This document shows, in pieces, positions 1 through 12,168 of a stretch of 64,000 nucleotides of DNA. A program made the translations under genes and the position numbers. The notes below the pieces were generated by a model that was not told the DNA's origin, did not search any database, and saw nothing but the letters and a program-made list of their open reading frames with translations. How positions within the stretch are numbered: position 1 is the first letter of the stretch; every line of letters begins with the position of its first letter. Origin of the DNA: Phanerochaete sordida (lineage: Eukaryota > Basidiomycota > Agaricomycetes > Polyporales > Phanerochaetaceae); NCBI GenBank assembly GCA_019973155.2, contig BPQB01000035.1:1-64000 (forward strand). The letters are read 5' to 3'.

Positions 1-750
1 TATACAGTACCAAGCCACAATACACGTGTACAGCCGAGTACAGCCGATCAGTGCCGAACGCTGCCACGTATAGCCTCGGACATAGCCTGCAGAAGAGAAG
101 ATCGGAAATGAAAAGAAGTTCATGACACGACCCAGGTGGCCCATCGCGATCGCCTAAAATTGCCACTATATGAATACTCGTGCTGGAGAGCTCTAAGGAG
201 AAGAGTTACTGTGACGAAGAGCGGACAGCACGCCCGCAGAATAGCATGTGCATGAGACGCTGACTGCAAAAACGCGTAACGCACTCGATGGGGAAGAATT
301 TCGCGGCGGAGATGGATCGGAGACCTAATATCGGAGCTTTTTTGCGCCACATTTTGAGACAGGCAGACGGCTCTTCGCAGTCGATCGAGCTCACGTGAGT
401 AGCGTGGCGCTGCATGGTATGTCTGATGCATCTATCGCCCCAGTCGTTGGAACTTCCGGCTAGGTGGACGCCTCTTTACTGCCGCAACGGGCGCGCGGCG
501 GTTCATAGGCAAGTCACGCGCAGCGCAGCGGAATGTCAGTCTGCTGCATTCCGACCTGGACTCAAACCGCTCGTTACCCAGGGGTAGTTCAGTGGCATCG
601 CGTCCAGGCCAGAGGCCAGGCAGGAGATATTTATTGCAGTAGAAATGAGGATGTGCCTGTCGTAAAGTGTTGATTGGAAGCAAGCTATACGATAACTTGC
701 ACACGCACAGGTAGGTATCTGGAACAAATAAAGTACAACAGCGATGGGCC
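1..750. other. Left-edge intergenic sequence
   Basis: No open frame here shows a recognisable domain, and I found no intron pairs that restore one. It lies downstream of the first F-box gene, whose stop is at 751-753, so part may be its 3' untranslated region. A box-A-like tRNA promoter motif near 587-603 has no matching cloverleaf and was rejected. Confidence 0.5.
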
Positions 751-2954
751 CTATTCACGACTCATCGCAGCTCGCGTACGGAGTTCCTCGATGCGATCCC
801 GCCCGAGCACATTCTCGTCATAGTCCCACATCCTCCACACATCGACGTCGCAGTATCGCAGCATCGTCGTGTCCCTCAGCGCCTCAACGAGCCCCTGCTG
901 GACTGGCTGCGCCCGCGCCATCTGCATGAGACCATCTCCGGACGTCTCCCGCGGGACCACAAACACACGCTCGCTTCCGAGCCCGCGCTCGCCGCCCTCC
1001 AGCCAGAGATACCGCCCGCCGCCAGCAGCAAAAAAGAGCGCGCCCGGCCGCCGGAAGAGCGGCACCGCCGTGCCGAGGATCTTGTAGACGTGCTCCAGCC
1101 GCCACGCGAATGTGCAGGTCGCATACACGAAGTGCCGCCAAGCACCGAGCTCGCTGTGCGGCTCCCAGTCGGTGCTCCAGCCGTCCGGAGTGCGTGGTGG
1201 CGCGTGCGCCCGCCACGAGGCGAGCAGGGCTGCGTGCGGGACGAGGTCGGCCGTGCGGTCATATGGATGTGGCGAAAACGTATCGCATAATAGGGGTTCC
1301 TGCGCGGCTGTGAGCTTGCGAGCGAGAGATGTTGAAGCATGAGAGACGTACACAAGGCATCAGTGCCCAATCTGACATGCGTGCGGGCAAGGTGATTGTC
1401 TCGAAACACCGCCGGAGGCTGTGCAGCGACGAACCGCTGAAGTCGCACAGCGCAACCTCTCCGTAGCCACTCGCGAACACTCCGATGCCGCGGCCCTCGT
1501 CGTAGTCGTGCGTTGCGACGTAGTGTAGCGCCGGGAGCCGCGCGTCCTGGACGGTAAACGAGTTTGGGCCACGCAGAAGCTGCGTGCGCGAATCCCAGCG
1601 GTATCCCGCAAACTGCGCTGCGCAGAATGCGACTGGCTCGCGGCAAGCGAAGGTGAACTGCAACCAAGTCACGGCGGACGGTAGCCGGGAGAATCGCGGG
1701 GCGAGATCGAACCAAGGGGTCTCTGCTGGGATCGATTGCGCGAGATACCATGCTTGCACGAAGGTACTGGGTTGCTCTTGGCGTACGTTCTCGGCGATGA
1801 AAATGTGCATCCCGTCTCCGCGTAACACGAGGAGGTGTAGTGACATCGATTGTTCTTCGCAAAAGCGCGCGTCGGCCGACTGTACGAGATCTCTGCTCTC
1901 AATGCTGCCCATCGTTTGACTATGTATCACCTGCGCACGCAAGCAAGTGCCGCGTTCGATGATGCGGAATATTGCCATACGGGTTGGCCATACAGCTGCG
2001 GCAAGATCGTCATGTATCGTGATGCAAAGACAGCCATTCTATCCCAAAGATTAGACACGTTCTGAACGTCGGGAAGCACCTGCACGCTTACGCCGTCATC
2101 TGATACGTTCGTCAGGTTTGCAAACGCTCCCGTTTCCCAATTCATAATTGACGGTGACATTCTACCTTCCCATAGTGCGCCAGCGACATAGTAGCAGTGA
2201 AGACATCGCAAGTGAGACATCCGATGAAGGCTGGCCACAGAGTAGAATGCTGGCTGCACCGAAGCTAAGGTGCACAGGCCTATAAGCTCTACGTAGGGCG
2301 CCCTGCGTAATTGCGTCAACAGTAGACGGGAAAAAAATCTATGACCAGTACTCACCTGGAGCGTACATCGAGAGCAATCGTCACTGAGCGGTCCGTGTCG
2401 TCCACTACGCCGCCCATGATCGGCCCCAAGAAGTACGTTAGAGCGGTCGGATCCTGCCGGTCGTTAGACACGTCCTCCAGCGTGAATAGAGATAAGCAAC
2501 TTGACTCCGCACTGGATGAGGCAACGAGGAGCCACTGTTCGCGCACAAGCGCGACCCAAGTCACCGGCTTGGGCTGGTTGACTGACATCACTCGAAAGTT
2601 GGCCACAGGGACTGTCCATGGCACGAGGGTCCTATCCGCCAGTCGGATGAAGTGCCTGACAAGAACCTCGACCTCATCGCTGCCCATCGTCTCGATAGGG
2701 CGGCAGTGTGTCGGTAGGGGTACTCCTTCTTCCAGGACGAAGCATTCCAGAATGTGAACCCACAATTGCTTCGTCTTTGTGAGTCTGTGCAGCGCTGTAC
2801 ACGTCTACATAGGCTCCGTCAGCCACGACCACCATATCCGAGCCATCATTCAGCGCACCGCTCTGACTGCAGCGACATCTCCTGGACTGACATAGTGCAA
2901 GATATCGACCACGATCTCGTCCGGAAGCGCGACTAGAAGACACCCAGCGGTCAT
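751..2954 (-). CDS. F-box protein, tandem copy 1
   Basis: Five exons: 2859-2954, 2356-2804, 2092-2302, 1352-2038 and 751-1299. All introns are 52-54 nt GT-AG, and the joined frame is 663 aa. The N-terminus is an F-box: residues 9-16 read ALPDEIVV and the motif continues across intron 1 into TKTKQLW, a usual F-box ending. F-box proteins are substrate receptors of SCF (Skp1-Cullin1) ubiquitin ligases. The remaining roughly 600 residues match no family I can name; recurrent short hydrophobic strands such as VTWVALVREQWLLVASS suggest a beta-propeller-like fold, which is inference. The start is the ATG at 2952-2954 because the F-box exon is too short to stand out as an ORF and no better ATG is in frame. 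It is a paralog of the next gene: exons 2, 3 and 4 have identical lengths (449, 211, 687 nt). Confidence 0.8.
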
Positions 2955-3363
2955 ACGGCACGCTTTCTTTTGATTCGCCTCGGCACGCGTGCGGAGATCG
3001 TGGCCGTCGAGCGTTGCGTTGCGCCTTGGTTGCGCCGCCGCGCGGGGAAACGTGTCGGGCGCCGAGCGCCTCGCCTCGCGTGTCAGACGCCGCCGCGCTT
3101 ATGCCCCGCTCGTTCGGCGGCGTCCCTCCGCCTCCACCGCCCGCCGCGGCGCCAGGAACCCGAGTGGGGGGGAGGGCGAGCTCTACCTGCTCGCGCGCGC
3201 GTTTTCTTCGCGCGCTGGCTTGTGCTGACCTCGTACGAGGCGGAGGCGGAGGCCTGAAGCTGAGTCTGCTCCTCTCGCGCGACCATCCCCACCGCCTGCA
3301 TGCCAAATATTACAGTAGGTACCATGGCGCAATGCAAGGCATATACAGCGCAGAGTTGCTCAT
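2955..3363. other. Spacer between the tandem F-box genes
   Basis: This 409-bp spacer must carry the promoter of copy 1 and the 3' end of copy 2. Roughly 3000-3240 is strongly GC- and CpG-rich, giving long shadow frames with Arg/Ala/Pro composition. I see no gene. Confidence 0.5.
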
Positions 3364-5526
3364 CTAGGTCTGCAGTCGCGCCCTCATCTCCTCCCCGCGA
3401 TCCCGCCCGAGCACCTCCCTGTCATACACCACCATCTTATAGAACAAATCGGCGCACCACTCCATCACGCCATCGCCCTCCATCACAACCAGCCCGCGCT
3501 CCCCGTGCGGCCGTAGCGCAATGCGCACGAGCTCCTCGTACGGCGTGCCCGGCGGCACAGCGTACAAGACGTCGTCCTCCTCGTTCAGCATGTAGAAGCA
3601 CCCGCCCGCAGAAAAGAAAGTCTCGCCGGGGTCGCGGAAGAGCGGGATCGCGCGCCCGAGGATCTTATACGCGTGCTCGAGGCGCCAGCCAGGCGCGAAG
3701 GGGTACGGCGTGAACATGTTCCAGACGCCCGCGTCGTAGTCGAGCTCCCAGTCTACGCGGAAGCCGTCGGGGATGTGTGCCGGCGTGTGGGCCGCCCAGA
3801 GTTGCGCGCGCTCGTGCACTGGGTCGAGAGCTGTGGTGAGATAGCAGGGATGCGGAGGCACGATCGAGCTGGAGACGGCAGTCTGTCGGGTCGTGAGCGT
3901 GCGTTCGGGCGCGGCGCAGGAGACGTACCGTCGGCAGTCGCTCCCAGGCGGCTTGAGGCGGGCCCAAGGTCAGCGTTTCGAAGCATTGACGCAGTTTTTG
4001 CAGGTCTGTGCCGCTGACGCTGCACACCGCAACCTCGCCGTAGCCATTTGCGAACACACCGACGCCACGCCCCTCGTCGTAATCGCGCACAGGGAGGTAG
4101 TATAATGCAGGTACCGCGTCGTCGCGTACCATGAACGTCTCGGGCCCGCGCAGCTCCGCACTGCCCCACCGTCGGCCCGCAAACTGCGCGAAATGGAATG
4201 CAACGAGTCGCTGGCCATGGAATGGATAGCTGAGCCACGAGATCGCAGACGGCTGCCGGCCAAAGAGCGGGGCTGGGAGGAAGTCTTCAACCTGGGATGG
4301 GTCGGGCTGTGCCATGTGCCAGACCTGTCGCAGCACATTGAGCCCGGCGTGATGTATCTCTTCCATCACGAGGATCTCCACCCCAGATGAGGATGAGAGC
4401 AAGAGATGCATGGATGGCTCTGATGCGTTGCTCGAAAAGCTGAAGCGAATATCGGCTGAGCCCACGATATTCCCGTCGACAGAAGCGATACGCTGGCTGT
4501 GTATGGTCTCCACACGAAGGTCGCTACCGCTTAAGATAAGCCGGAAAAGGGCGAACCGGGAGGGCCAAACTGCCGCGACGAGGTTCCCGTGGATTGCCAT
4601 ACAGATGCACCCGCCCTATCCATGCAGTCAATAAAGCAATGGTCTATATATCCAGATACACCACTTTACACTTATGTCAGGGAGATCTGCCAGTTGCGCG
4701 ACGGATCCAGTCTCCCAGTCCACTACGGAAGGTACGCCGACGCCGTCCCACAGTGCGCCTGCGACGAAGTTCTCATGCAGGTCATGAATGTAGGACAATT
4801 GGGAGATAGTGCGGACACGGTGAATAGTCGGCGGCGATGTCTCGTCGGCGCACAAGGCCAGGATCTCGGTGACCGGATGGCTATGCACGAAGTCAGATTG
4901 TGCCCGAGAGAAACACGAGCGTCGTGGTACTCACAGCGAATGCACATCGACTGCGATTGTTACCGATCCGCGTGCGGTACATACTGCGCCATGCATAATC
5001 GGACCTTGTACATACGCGGTGGAAACGGCGCCCAGGTTCCCATGATACAGGCCGTCCACGGTAAAGAGCATCAGGCAGCTGGTGGCTGCGTCAGACGACG
5101 CCACGAGGACCCACTGATCCCGAACGATCTTCACCCATGTCACAGGCCGTGGTTGGTCGATGTGCACTAGCCGCAAGTGTTCCAGAGACACAGTCCTCGC
5201 ACTATGCGTCCTGCCATGCATCCGCATGAGATGTGCGAGGAGCGTCTCTACGTCCTTGCTGCTCATTTGTTCGAGTGGCCGGCAATGGATGGGCAGTGGT
5301 ACCCCTCTTCTCGTGAAGTATAACTCGATGAAGAACATCCACAACTGCTTTGCACGCGTCGCCCGCAGTATCGAAGCACAGGTCTGTGTTTCGTGGTCAG
5401 GCAGAGCATCACGAGGCTTGATATTCGGGTTACCATTCTCATGGACGCCACGTCCTTGGGCTCGATGAGGCGGAGGATGCACAGCGTGACTTCCTCCGGT
5501 AAAGCTTCTAGGGTCTTCGAGGCCAT
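3364..5526 (-). CDS. F-box protein, tandem copy 2
   Basis: Five exons: 5434-5526, 4935-5383, 4670-4880, 3929-4615 and 3364-3882, with introns of 46-54 nt and a 652-aa product. The F-box begins at residue 9 (LPEEVTLCILRLIEPKDV) and continues across intron 1 to RAKQLW, so the product is probably an SCF substrate receptor. Its body aligns along its length with copy 1: both share QFAG, HDYDEGRG-like and RRCFET/RQCFET-type blocks, and a C-terminal segment with WRLEH and KILG followed by LGRDR. Alternative splice choices were settled by requiring co-linear alignment with copy 1. The target-binding region is unidentified. Its 5' end faces the deaminase-like gene across about 0.9 kb, so the two may share a divergent promoter region. 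Confidence 0.8.
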
Positions 5527-6436
5527 TGGCGGAGTCGTCTCCAGTATACGTCGTAGTCGGGATACAAGAGGCGAGGGTTGGAATGATATTCCACAAGGCG
5601 CTTACTGGCATCTGAGATCTGAGATCTTGGTGCCTCGGCGCCAGCTGGCCGGACATGCTACCAGGTTACACCTCCAACATCTGAACACCTCAACGGCGAT
5701 TTTAGACCTTACGTAGCACGGTATGTAATGCTAGAGTGTGATGTTCTACAGATGCGCCACGGTGATACTGCCGCCGTGTCAGAGCCCCCGCGGTTTCAGT
5801 TGCCCCGTGGCGGCGGCGTTGGGCCTGTCAAATTCAAACGGCAGACTACCGGCGACGTCTGCACATCGCGTTGAGGAATAAGCGGCACAGCCTGGACACA
5901 TCGGCTGCGCTCAAGAGTGCCGCCGTTGCTCTTGCCGCAGCGCTGGTAGATCCGTGGTCGTCATCAAGTCGCCATGGAGGACGCCCATGACAAGTACAAG
6001 CGACGCCACATAATACGCCCTTCAAGAGCACAATACTTCTATTAATACCCCCATGTAGTTATATTGCGTCTCCGGCTACCGATCTTTGTTGCTCTGTTAC
6101 AGGTATGGTTCATGAAGTGCTGCAAGCACTAGTTCAACTCATAATTATGGCATAGGAACCGCCCTGGCGCACAGGATCACACCCTCTCGGCATCAGAACA
6201 GAGGAGCGCAGCCTGCAGTGTCCTAGAGAGGTATTCCTTTATGGTTTGCTGTTATTCATGCGCAGGACGTTGCGTAGCCCAGGTTCCTGGTGTGGGTTCC
6301 TGTGGCGGCCAAGCTGCTCTGAGCTTGTTTAAAAAAGCTGGGCATGCGCTGCAGTACGTCCCAACAATCTCTCCTACACACCGAACGCAACTCACCATCG
6401 ACTTCAGCTAGCAATTTTTGAGCCAGCCAGCATATC
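5527..6436. other. Divergent intergenic region
   Basis: About 910 bp separate the start of F-box copy 2 (minus) from the start of the deaminase-like gene (plus). No coding exon is supported. It is moderately AT-rich toward 6040-6250, where a promoter would be expected, but I cannot identify specific factor sites. Confidence 0.45.
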
Positions 6437-8024
6437 ATGTCTACCCCAGCGTCCTTTATCAGTCTCGCCGACCGCTCAACGAATGTATTCAACTGGTCTC
6501 TTGTCGATGTAAGACATAGCATTTCTCCCTCTCTGCCTCGCTCATAAGTCTATAGGTTCGCAAATACTTCGACGAGCTCAAGGCCAAGATGCGAGCCGAG
6601 GCGCCTCAGGCCGCGGAACAAAGTCCAGACGAACAGAACCGCAATGCTATACTCGAGGACGTTTGGGGAATTATCGAGGAGTGTCTGTGAGTATGGCGGC
6701 TCACTATTTTTGGATCGGCGCTGACTTTCGGAAAGCTTTGCAGGCCGGTCGTACGCTGTCATGCGCGTCCAAGAAAACGGCAAGACCGTCGAGCTGCCAA
6801 AGTGCATTCGCGCTCAGGAGCGGCTAGGATCGTTCATCGACATCACCAACTTCTATGACGCGCTCGGTAAGTGTGGGAAACTTTGCTCGTGGATGAGAGA
6901 CATGAACTTGAACTCGCACCTACTGCAGGATTCGTGATCTGCGCCATCGACACGGATGTCCACCGCGACGCTAGACACGAGGCCTGGGCCTTGTTGATGC
7001 TGAAGAAATACGCACGTATATGCGCGCTGGTATACCGAGACCACTTTGCGCAAGCGGCCGTTGCTCGGGTAGGAAACAGCATGGCAAAAAGCACGAAGCT
7101 GCCGACCTGCGCGATGGTTTTGTGGGGCCCTATGGCGGGCGAGCAGATCATGACGGTCCCGCACATCAAGCCTGATGAGTACGCTATTTCCATGTCCTGC
7201 TCGCTACCGGGTGATGCTTCAGGGACTGCAAAAGGCAAGGCTGCCAAGGAGGAAACCTCGCTGAAGACGCGGGCTTGCGTCGTTCGCAGGGAGGATCTCT
7301 TCGAGCAATTTGCGCAGCTTCGTAACTATAACCCCTTCAAGAAATGGGAGTACGGCAACTGCGCGGAGACGAATACGTTTATCTCGTAGGTCATTCCACG
7401 TGCTGCACATTTGCTCGTGTGCCAATGGTTTTGGTTTACTACAGGCGATTCGGCGGCCCCAGAGTTGAAGGCTATGCTGTAAACCTCACCGCCTTCACAA
7501 AAGACAGCCAAGAAGATGCCGACATGGATGAGGTCAAGATGACGATGTGTGGTAACTGCTTGCAGGTTTGTGCGTGCGGTGACCAGGAGGTCAGGGACGC
7601 AGCAGACGACAGAGGTACGCCCATGCGCCAGCGAGCCTCCTCTGCGCACTGGATCCGCAGACTGACGTTGGCCATCTGCAGAGTACTGGAACAAAGAGAA
7701 GGCACCGAAGCCAGTCGAAGGCAAACCTGTGCCCGAATGGTGCCGCAATGCGCTGTACGGTACGCACGCTCACGACTCACTACCCGACGACCACGCTCAC
7801 GCGCCACATCAGTCTCTCTGCCGACGCCCCAGCTCCGGGAGGCGGCTGCGCGCGCGGCGCGCGCGGTCGCTGGTGCCGCCTCTGCTGTCGTCAGCGCGGG
7901 CTCCGGCGCCGGCCAGGCTCTCGCGAGCGCCGCGCAGGCCGCCGTCCCAGGCCCATCGCGCCCCGCCGCCGGCTCCTCAAGTACGCGCCCCGCACGCGGC
8001 ACCTCTCGCACCCAGGGCCGGTGA
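6437..8024 (+). CDS. Deaminase-like protein (C-A-E / C-x-x-C)
   Basis: Seven exons: 6437-6508, 6556-6686, 6736-6866, 6929-7385, 7445-7614, 7682-7759 and 7813-8024, summing to 416 aa. The third exon uses the acceptor at 6734-6735; the nearby CAG would break the frame. Residues GNCAETNTF at the end of exon 4 and MCGNCLQV in exon 5 give the C-A-E ... C-x-x-C arrangement of zinc-dependent deaminases of the cytidine-deaminase fold, where Glu shuttles protons and three Cys/His bind zinc. Some fungal members (OTT_1508-like clade) use Cys rather than His before A-E; this assignment is from memory of motifs. No signal peptide or membrane segment is visible. The last exon is an Ala/Pro/Arg-rich low-complexity tail. 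Substrate unknown. It could instead be a structural zinc protein. Confidence 0.7.
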
Positions 8025-8850
8025 ATGCACGGGCGGGCCCGGTGCTCAGCGCTCAGGTGAGTAGCACATGCCTAGCCGCGCTCACGCCATCTGCAGGTCG
8101 CCGAACGGTTTCTCTCGTCCCTGCGTGCGTGCGGTTTCCGCACCACGCACAAGCTGGTCTGTCTGCTGTTGCGCTCCTCGGCCTCCGAACATTAGTCTGG
8201 TATTTTTCCGCTTCTTGATCTCGACTCGCTTCTGTCTCCTTTTTCTGGGTATCTGATCGGTTTTCCATATGTCTTTGTCGGTCCCCTGGGTCCATTGTGT
8301 TGTTCACGAATGGTCTGTGTCTCACCTGCTGGTAGCATCGTTGTCAAGTGTCCTGTTGCGTACCTACATTCTGTTTGCAACATAATATATCAGTCTTCTC
8401 CTGCGCTGGCTTATGGCATGATTTACCAAAACTCGGGCTCGTGCGGCTCGCTCTTGAATGTCATTCACACGACCACGTCCTAGCATATACCACCGTCTCC
8501 TCAATGCTGCATTCATTACGTTTTCTGCACGCGGCAGGCACTTGAGAACCCCGCTGTACGAAGATTACAAGGGATGAGCTTCCCGTGCATCGCTCCGTGT
8601 CAGCAGCCCACGAGAGCCCACCGGCTGCTCAGCCGTGACAAATATGCACGACGCACTATTCAGACGCCGCTATGCCGCCGCGCGATGCAACCTCTCGCCG
8701 CCCAGGGGGTATCAGAGCCGATGCAAAATACGGAGACCCTCTCCTTCCCACAAGATCTCCTTGTGGCATGCACACGGCTACGGCTCGTCGTTCCAAACCG
8801 TCAGCGCCTCTCACTTAAATTCGAAGAAGCTTTCAGGCGAAGTAGGCTAG
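8025..8850. other. Intergenic sequence after the deaminase-like gene
   Basis: No frame here has recognisable protein features, and composition drops back toward average between about 8160 and 8600. The 3' untranslated region of the upstream gene probably falls in the first few hundred bases. Confidence 0.4.
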
Positions 8851-11800
8851 GGTGAGGGACGCAGCGCTGGACGTTGGAACAGGGAGGGGGTTCTCGTCGT
8901 ATAGAATCCACATGCGGGCGCACCGGCAAACGTGGATGTTCCTCGCGAGCCGCCGTGCGGCGCAGACCCGTCTGCGTGCGTCCAATCAGACCGCGCCGCG
9001 CCCGTCGCAGTCGCCCCGTAAACGAGCACGCACAATCTCTCAAAACATCATATTACCCGAGCACGTACTCCAACTCGCCGTGCCACCCACAGCCGCCGCC
9101 GCCGCCGCCGCCGCGCGCCCGAGCCACGGCGCCATCAGCGCGCGTCCGCCGCCTCGACGCCAGGTTGGCACTGCGCACGCCGTCGCGCGACGCGACGCCC
9201 GCACGCCCAGCGGTACGTCGTCGGCTCGCGTGTCTTTCGGAGCCGCACCTGACGCGTTCGCCCGCAGCCCCGCGCGCGGTGGTGCGGCGAGGCCCGCACC
9301 GCGCCCCGACTCTGCCGCGCGCCGGCACCTACAGCCGCGGTGATGCCGTCGAGGGCGGACCGGCCGCTAGTCGTCCCGCGCGGCGCCGCGCGCGCCACGC
9401 TGGCTTTGTGTGCGACCCGCACGCCGTCCGCTGCGGAGGTGCTCTGGGTGCCCGCCCGCCGCTGTGCGTCGCCTCCTCGCTGTCACGCCTTCGTCCAGCA
9501 TTCACGACCCATTGCTACCGCGCGCCGTGCGGCCCCGCCGCGCAGCCCTGCCTCTGCACCGCCGCAGCCGCCGCCCGTCCTTCCGGGCTCGTCTTGCAGG
9601 CACAGCGTCGCACAGGGGCCGCGGTACCCGTGTGAGCCACAGGCGACACAGGCGGGTGGTGCGCCGCGCCGCGCCATCGCGTTCCGTGCGTGCGTGGTCC
9701 TTCTCGCGATGCTCGACCCGCCGCTGACGTCCCCGCGCAGCCGCCGCCCGCCGCACCGCGCGTCGGCCGCGCGGGCTCAATCTCATCTTCATCTCGCGTC
9801 CCGCCCGGCCGTCGCAGGGTCACCACTTGGTATGCTCGGCCGGTGCTGCTCATGCCCGAACATGGCAGCGGCACGTCCAGGGTCCCACCGTGCGGCGGCG
9901 GCGGCGGCGCGAGGGCAGCAGGTCTCGTCTTGTGCATGCGCGAGAGGTGCGTGTGTTCTGTATGCGGCGCGGCATCGGCGCTGACGGCGCGCGGGCAGAG
10001 CTTCGAGCTCGCCGGGAGGCGTCCGTGTCGCGCGGTAGTCCGTTGCGCCCGATGCCCGAGTGCCGCGCGCCGCGCGCCGAGCACGCCCTCGGTACGTCTT
10101 CGGTGCGCTTCACGTCGCGTCTGCCACCGACGTTTTTCCTCCCGCGCAGACGTTCGCCGGCTTTTCGGCGTCGCGGAGCGCGATGCGCATTCGACGGCCG
10201 GCACGACTAGCCGGCGAGCCGTCCGTGCTTGGTGCGGGAGGCGCGGTCTGTGTGGGCGGGCGAGGGCGGGGCGTGAAGGACGAGAGAAGCGTGCTGCCGG
10301 GCGTCGGTCGGGCTATTCGCGAGGGCGCCGCCGCTGCACGTCTTCGGGACGGGCTTGAGAGGTTGCCCAGAGCCTCGCCGCTCGCGCCGGAGAGCGCTAG
10401 CCGGCATCGTCGAGTCGAAGACCGCGGCGCGCGCTGTCGGCGCAGCACTGCGAGTGGCGGTAGCTTCTCGCGGGGAGCTTGTGTTCGCAGCGACTCGCGC
10501 TGTCCGCGGACGGGAGAAGGGCGGAGGAAGCGGGAGATGGTGTGATAGGCGGGCTCGTGTGCGCGGTTGTAGTTGGCGACAACGCGCAGCATGGAGGACG
10601 GCGCGGCGAGAGCGCCGCCGGGCGAGCGGGAGGAATCGGGCGACGGCGGGGAGATTGGGGATGGGCGCGTTCGTCTTCATTTTGGCTTAGAATGTCGGCC
10701 GAGTGCGTTGCGGATCGAGGTGACAAGCCCACCGCGAGAGCCAGGGTCGTGGGGGTGTCGAAGCGAGGCTGGACGCGCCGCCTGCGCCGGCAGCAACGCG
10801 TAAGTGAGCGCGAGACAGACGAGAACGGGGCAGGCGACGCACCTAGACATCACGCGACCGCCTCTCTCTCTCTCCTAGCGCACCACACGGACGGTAGGGC
10901 GCCGCGGCTTGGGCTGTTCACGAAAGCGTGGCGGGCACGCGAGGGATAGAACGCGCGCGCCGCGGCTCCAGCCGGGCACTTGGGGCGTCTTGCACGGCGG
11001 CATACATGCACTCGTGTCGGGGATGGCCGTCGGCGGGTCGCTGTGCGCGGCGGTGTGCGAGTGGTCGTCGTGGCGAGTCGAGCCGCAAAGCGCGCAGTGC
11101 ACCCGAACGCGCCGGGCGCCAAGCGCGTCGCGCCGCGTCAGCGCGCTGAGTCACACGCAGGCCCGCGCGCGAGTCCGAGCGACGCTGTCCCGAACGTCCG
11201 CGAACGTCGTCGCCACCACCCAAGCCCCCTCCCGAGCCCAGAGCACGGCCCGGGACTTGGCGTGACGCATCGACGCGCACCGCGGCGCACGGCCGTGGCG
11301 CACGGTGGGGCGTCCCTGGGCCTGATTCGCGCCTTCGTGGCGCGGCGCACGCTGTATGCACCCGTGGAGCGGGCGGGGCGGGCGTGCGACGCGTGAATGG
11401 CTGCGGGCGTGGCGAGGTGCTTGGCGCGGAGCGGGGCAGCCTTGGCCTGGGAGTCTCCCTTGGGAGGTCGCTTGGCTGGCTTGGCCGGCATTCGAGGACG
11501 TTCGGAGACAGCTTGGCCGGAGGATGCGGGTCTCTGTTGCGCGTCATCGTCCGTACAGGCGGAGGTGCGTCGGTGCGAGATGTGGTCGCAGCGGGGACAA
11601 CGGGCTCCACCGACTATGGTACATGCGCGGTCTGTCTGTCAACGGCATGGCACGGGCGTATGGACGTGACTCGAAGGGCCGTTAAATATTTGTCGGAGGC
11701 ACATCGCGAAGATCTGATTCTCCTGCCTGCAGGCCCTGCACGCGCACCGACACCTGGCGACGCACGTTGCACCGCTCGGTACACGCACTGCGTGACCTCG

Positions 11801-12168
11801 ACGGATCCTCCTCAGAAATCCGAGAGACTCGAGGCAAGCCTGGCCCGCGCGGCTCCCGCTGCATCCTTCTCGGACGCCTTCCCGGAGTGTGTCTTCGGAC
11901 CCCTGGATAGCACGTAGTCGCATACACGAAGCATTATACATTCCTCTACAATACATAACTTACAGCGGGCCCTCGCGTGCGCAACACTAGCAGCAAAAAC
12001 GGTACCCGCGGAGACCTCCAAGGCGAAAGAAATATGACACAGGAATGTCAGGGTGCTACGCTACCGAGCAGAATACACGCGATGTGGTATCTATACAAGT
12101 ACAGTGGGGGCGCGCCAACAGCGAAACCAAAACCCGGGCTCTAGACAGGCGAACGAAATTCCCCGCGT
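8851..12168. other. GC-rich tract with intron-like modules, no assigned gene
   Basis: This 3.3-kb tract is very GC- and CpG-rich, and overlapping frames on both strands are Ala/Arg/Pro-rich, so ORF length is uninformative. On the plus strand several segments look like real fungal introns: about 9214-9268 (GTACGTC..CTGAC..CCGCAG), about 9686-9737 (GTGCGTG..CTGAC..GCGCAG), about 9949-10002 (GTGCGTG..CTGAC..GGGCAG) and about 10093-10150 (GTACGTC..CCGAC..GCGCAG). One stretch near 9008-9085 reads like protein (SPRKRARTISQNIILPEHV). I could not join exons into a product. It may be a diverged or decayed gene, or an unusual low-complexity one. No start or stop is proposed. Confidence 0.35.

Noticed and set aside
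560..640. tRNA-like promoter words: a box A match on the plus strand and a box B-like GGTTTGAGTCC on the minus strand
   Set aside because: The two are on opposite strands and neither folds into a cloverleaf with a paired T-arm.
9053..11610. Long Ala/Arg/Pro-rich open frames on both strands
   Set aside because: High GC removes stop codons in all frames; composition alone explains their length.
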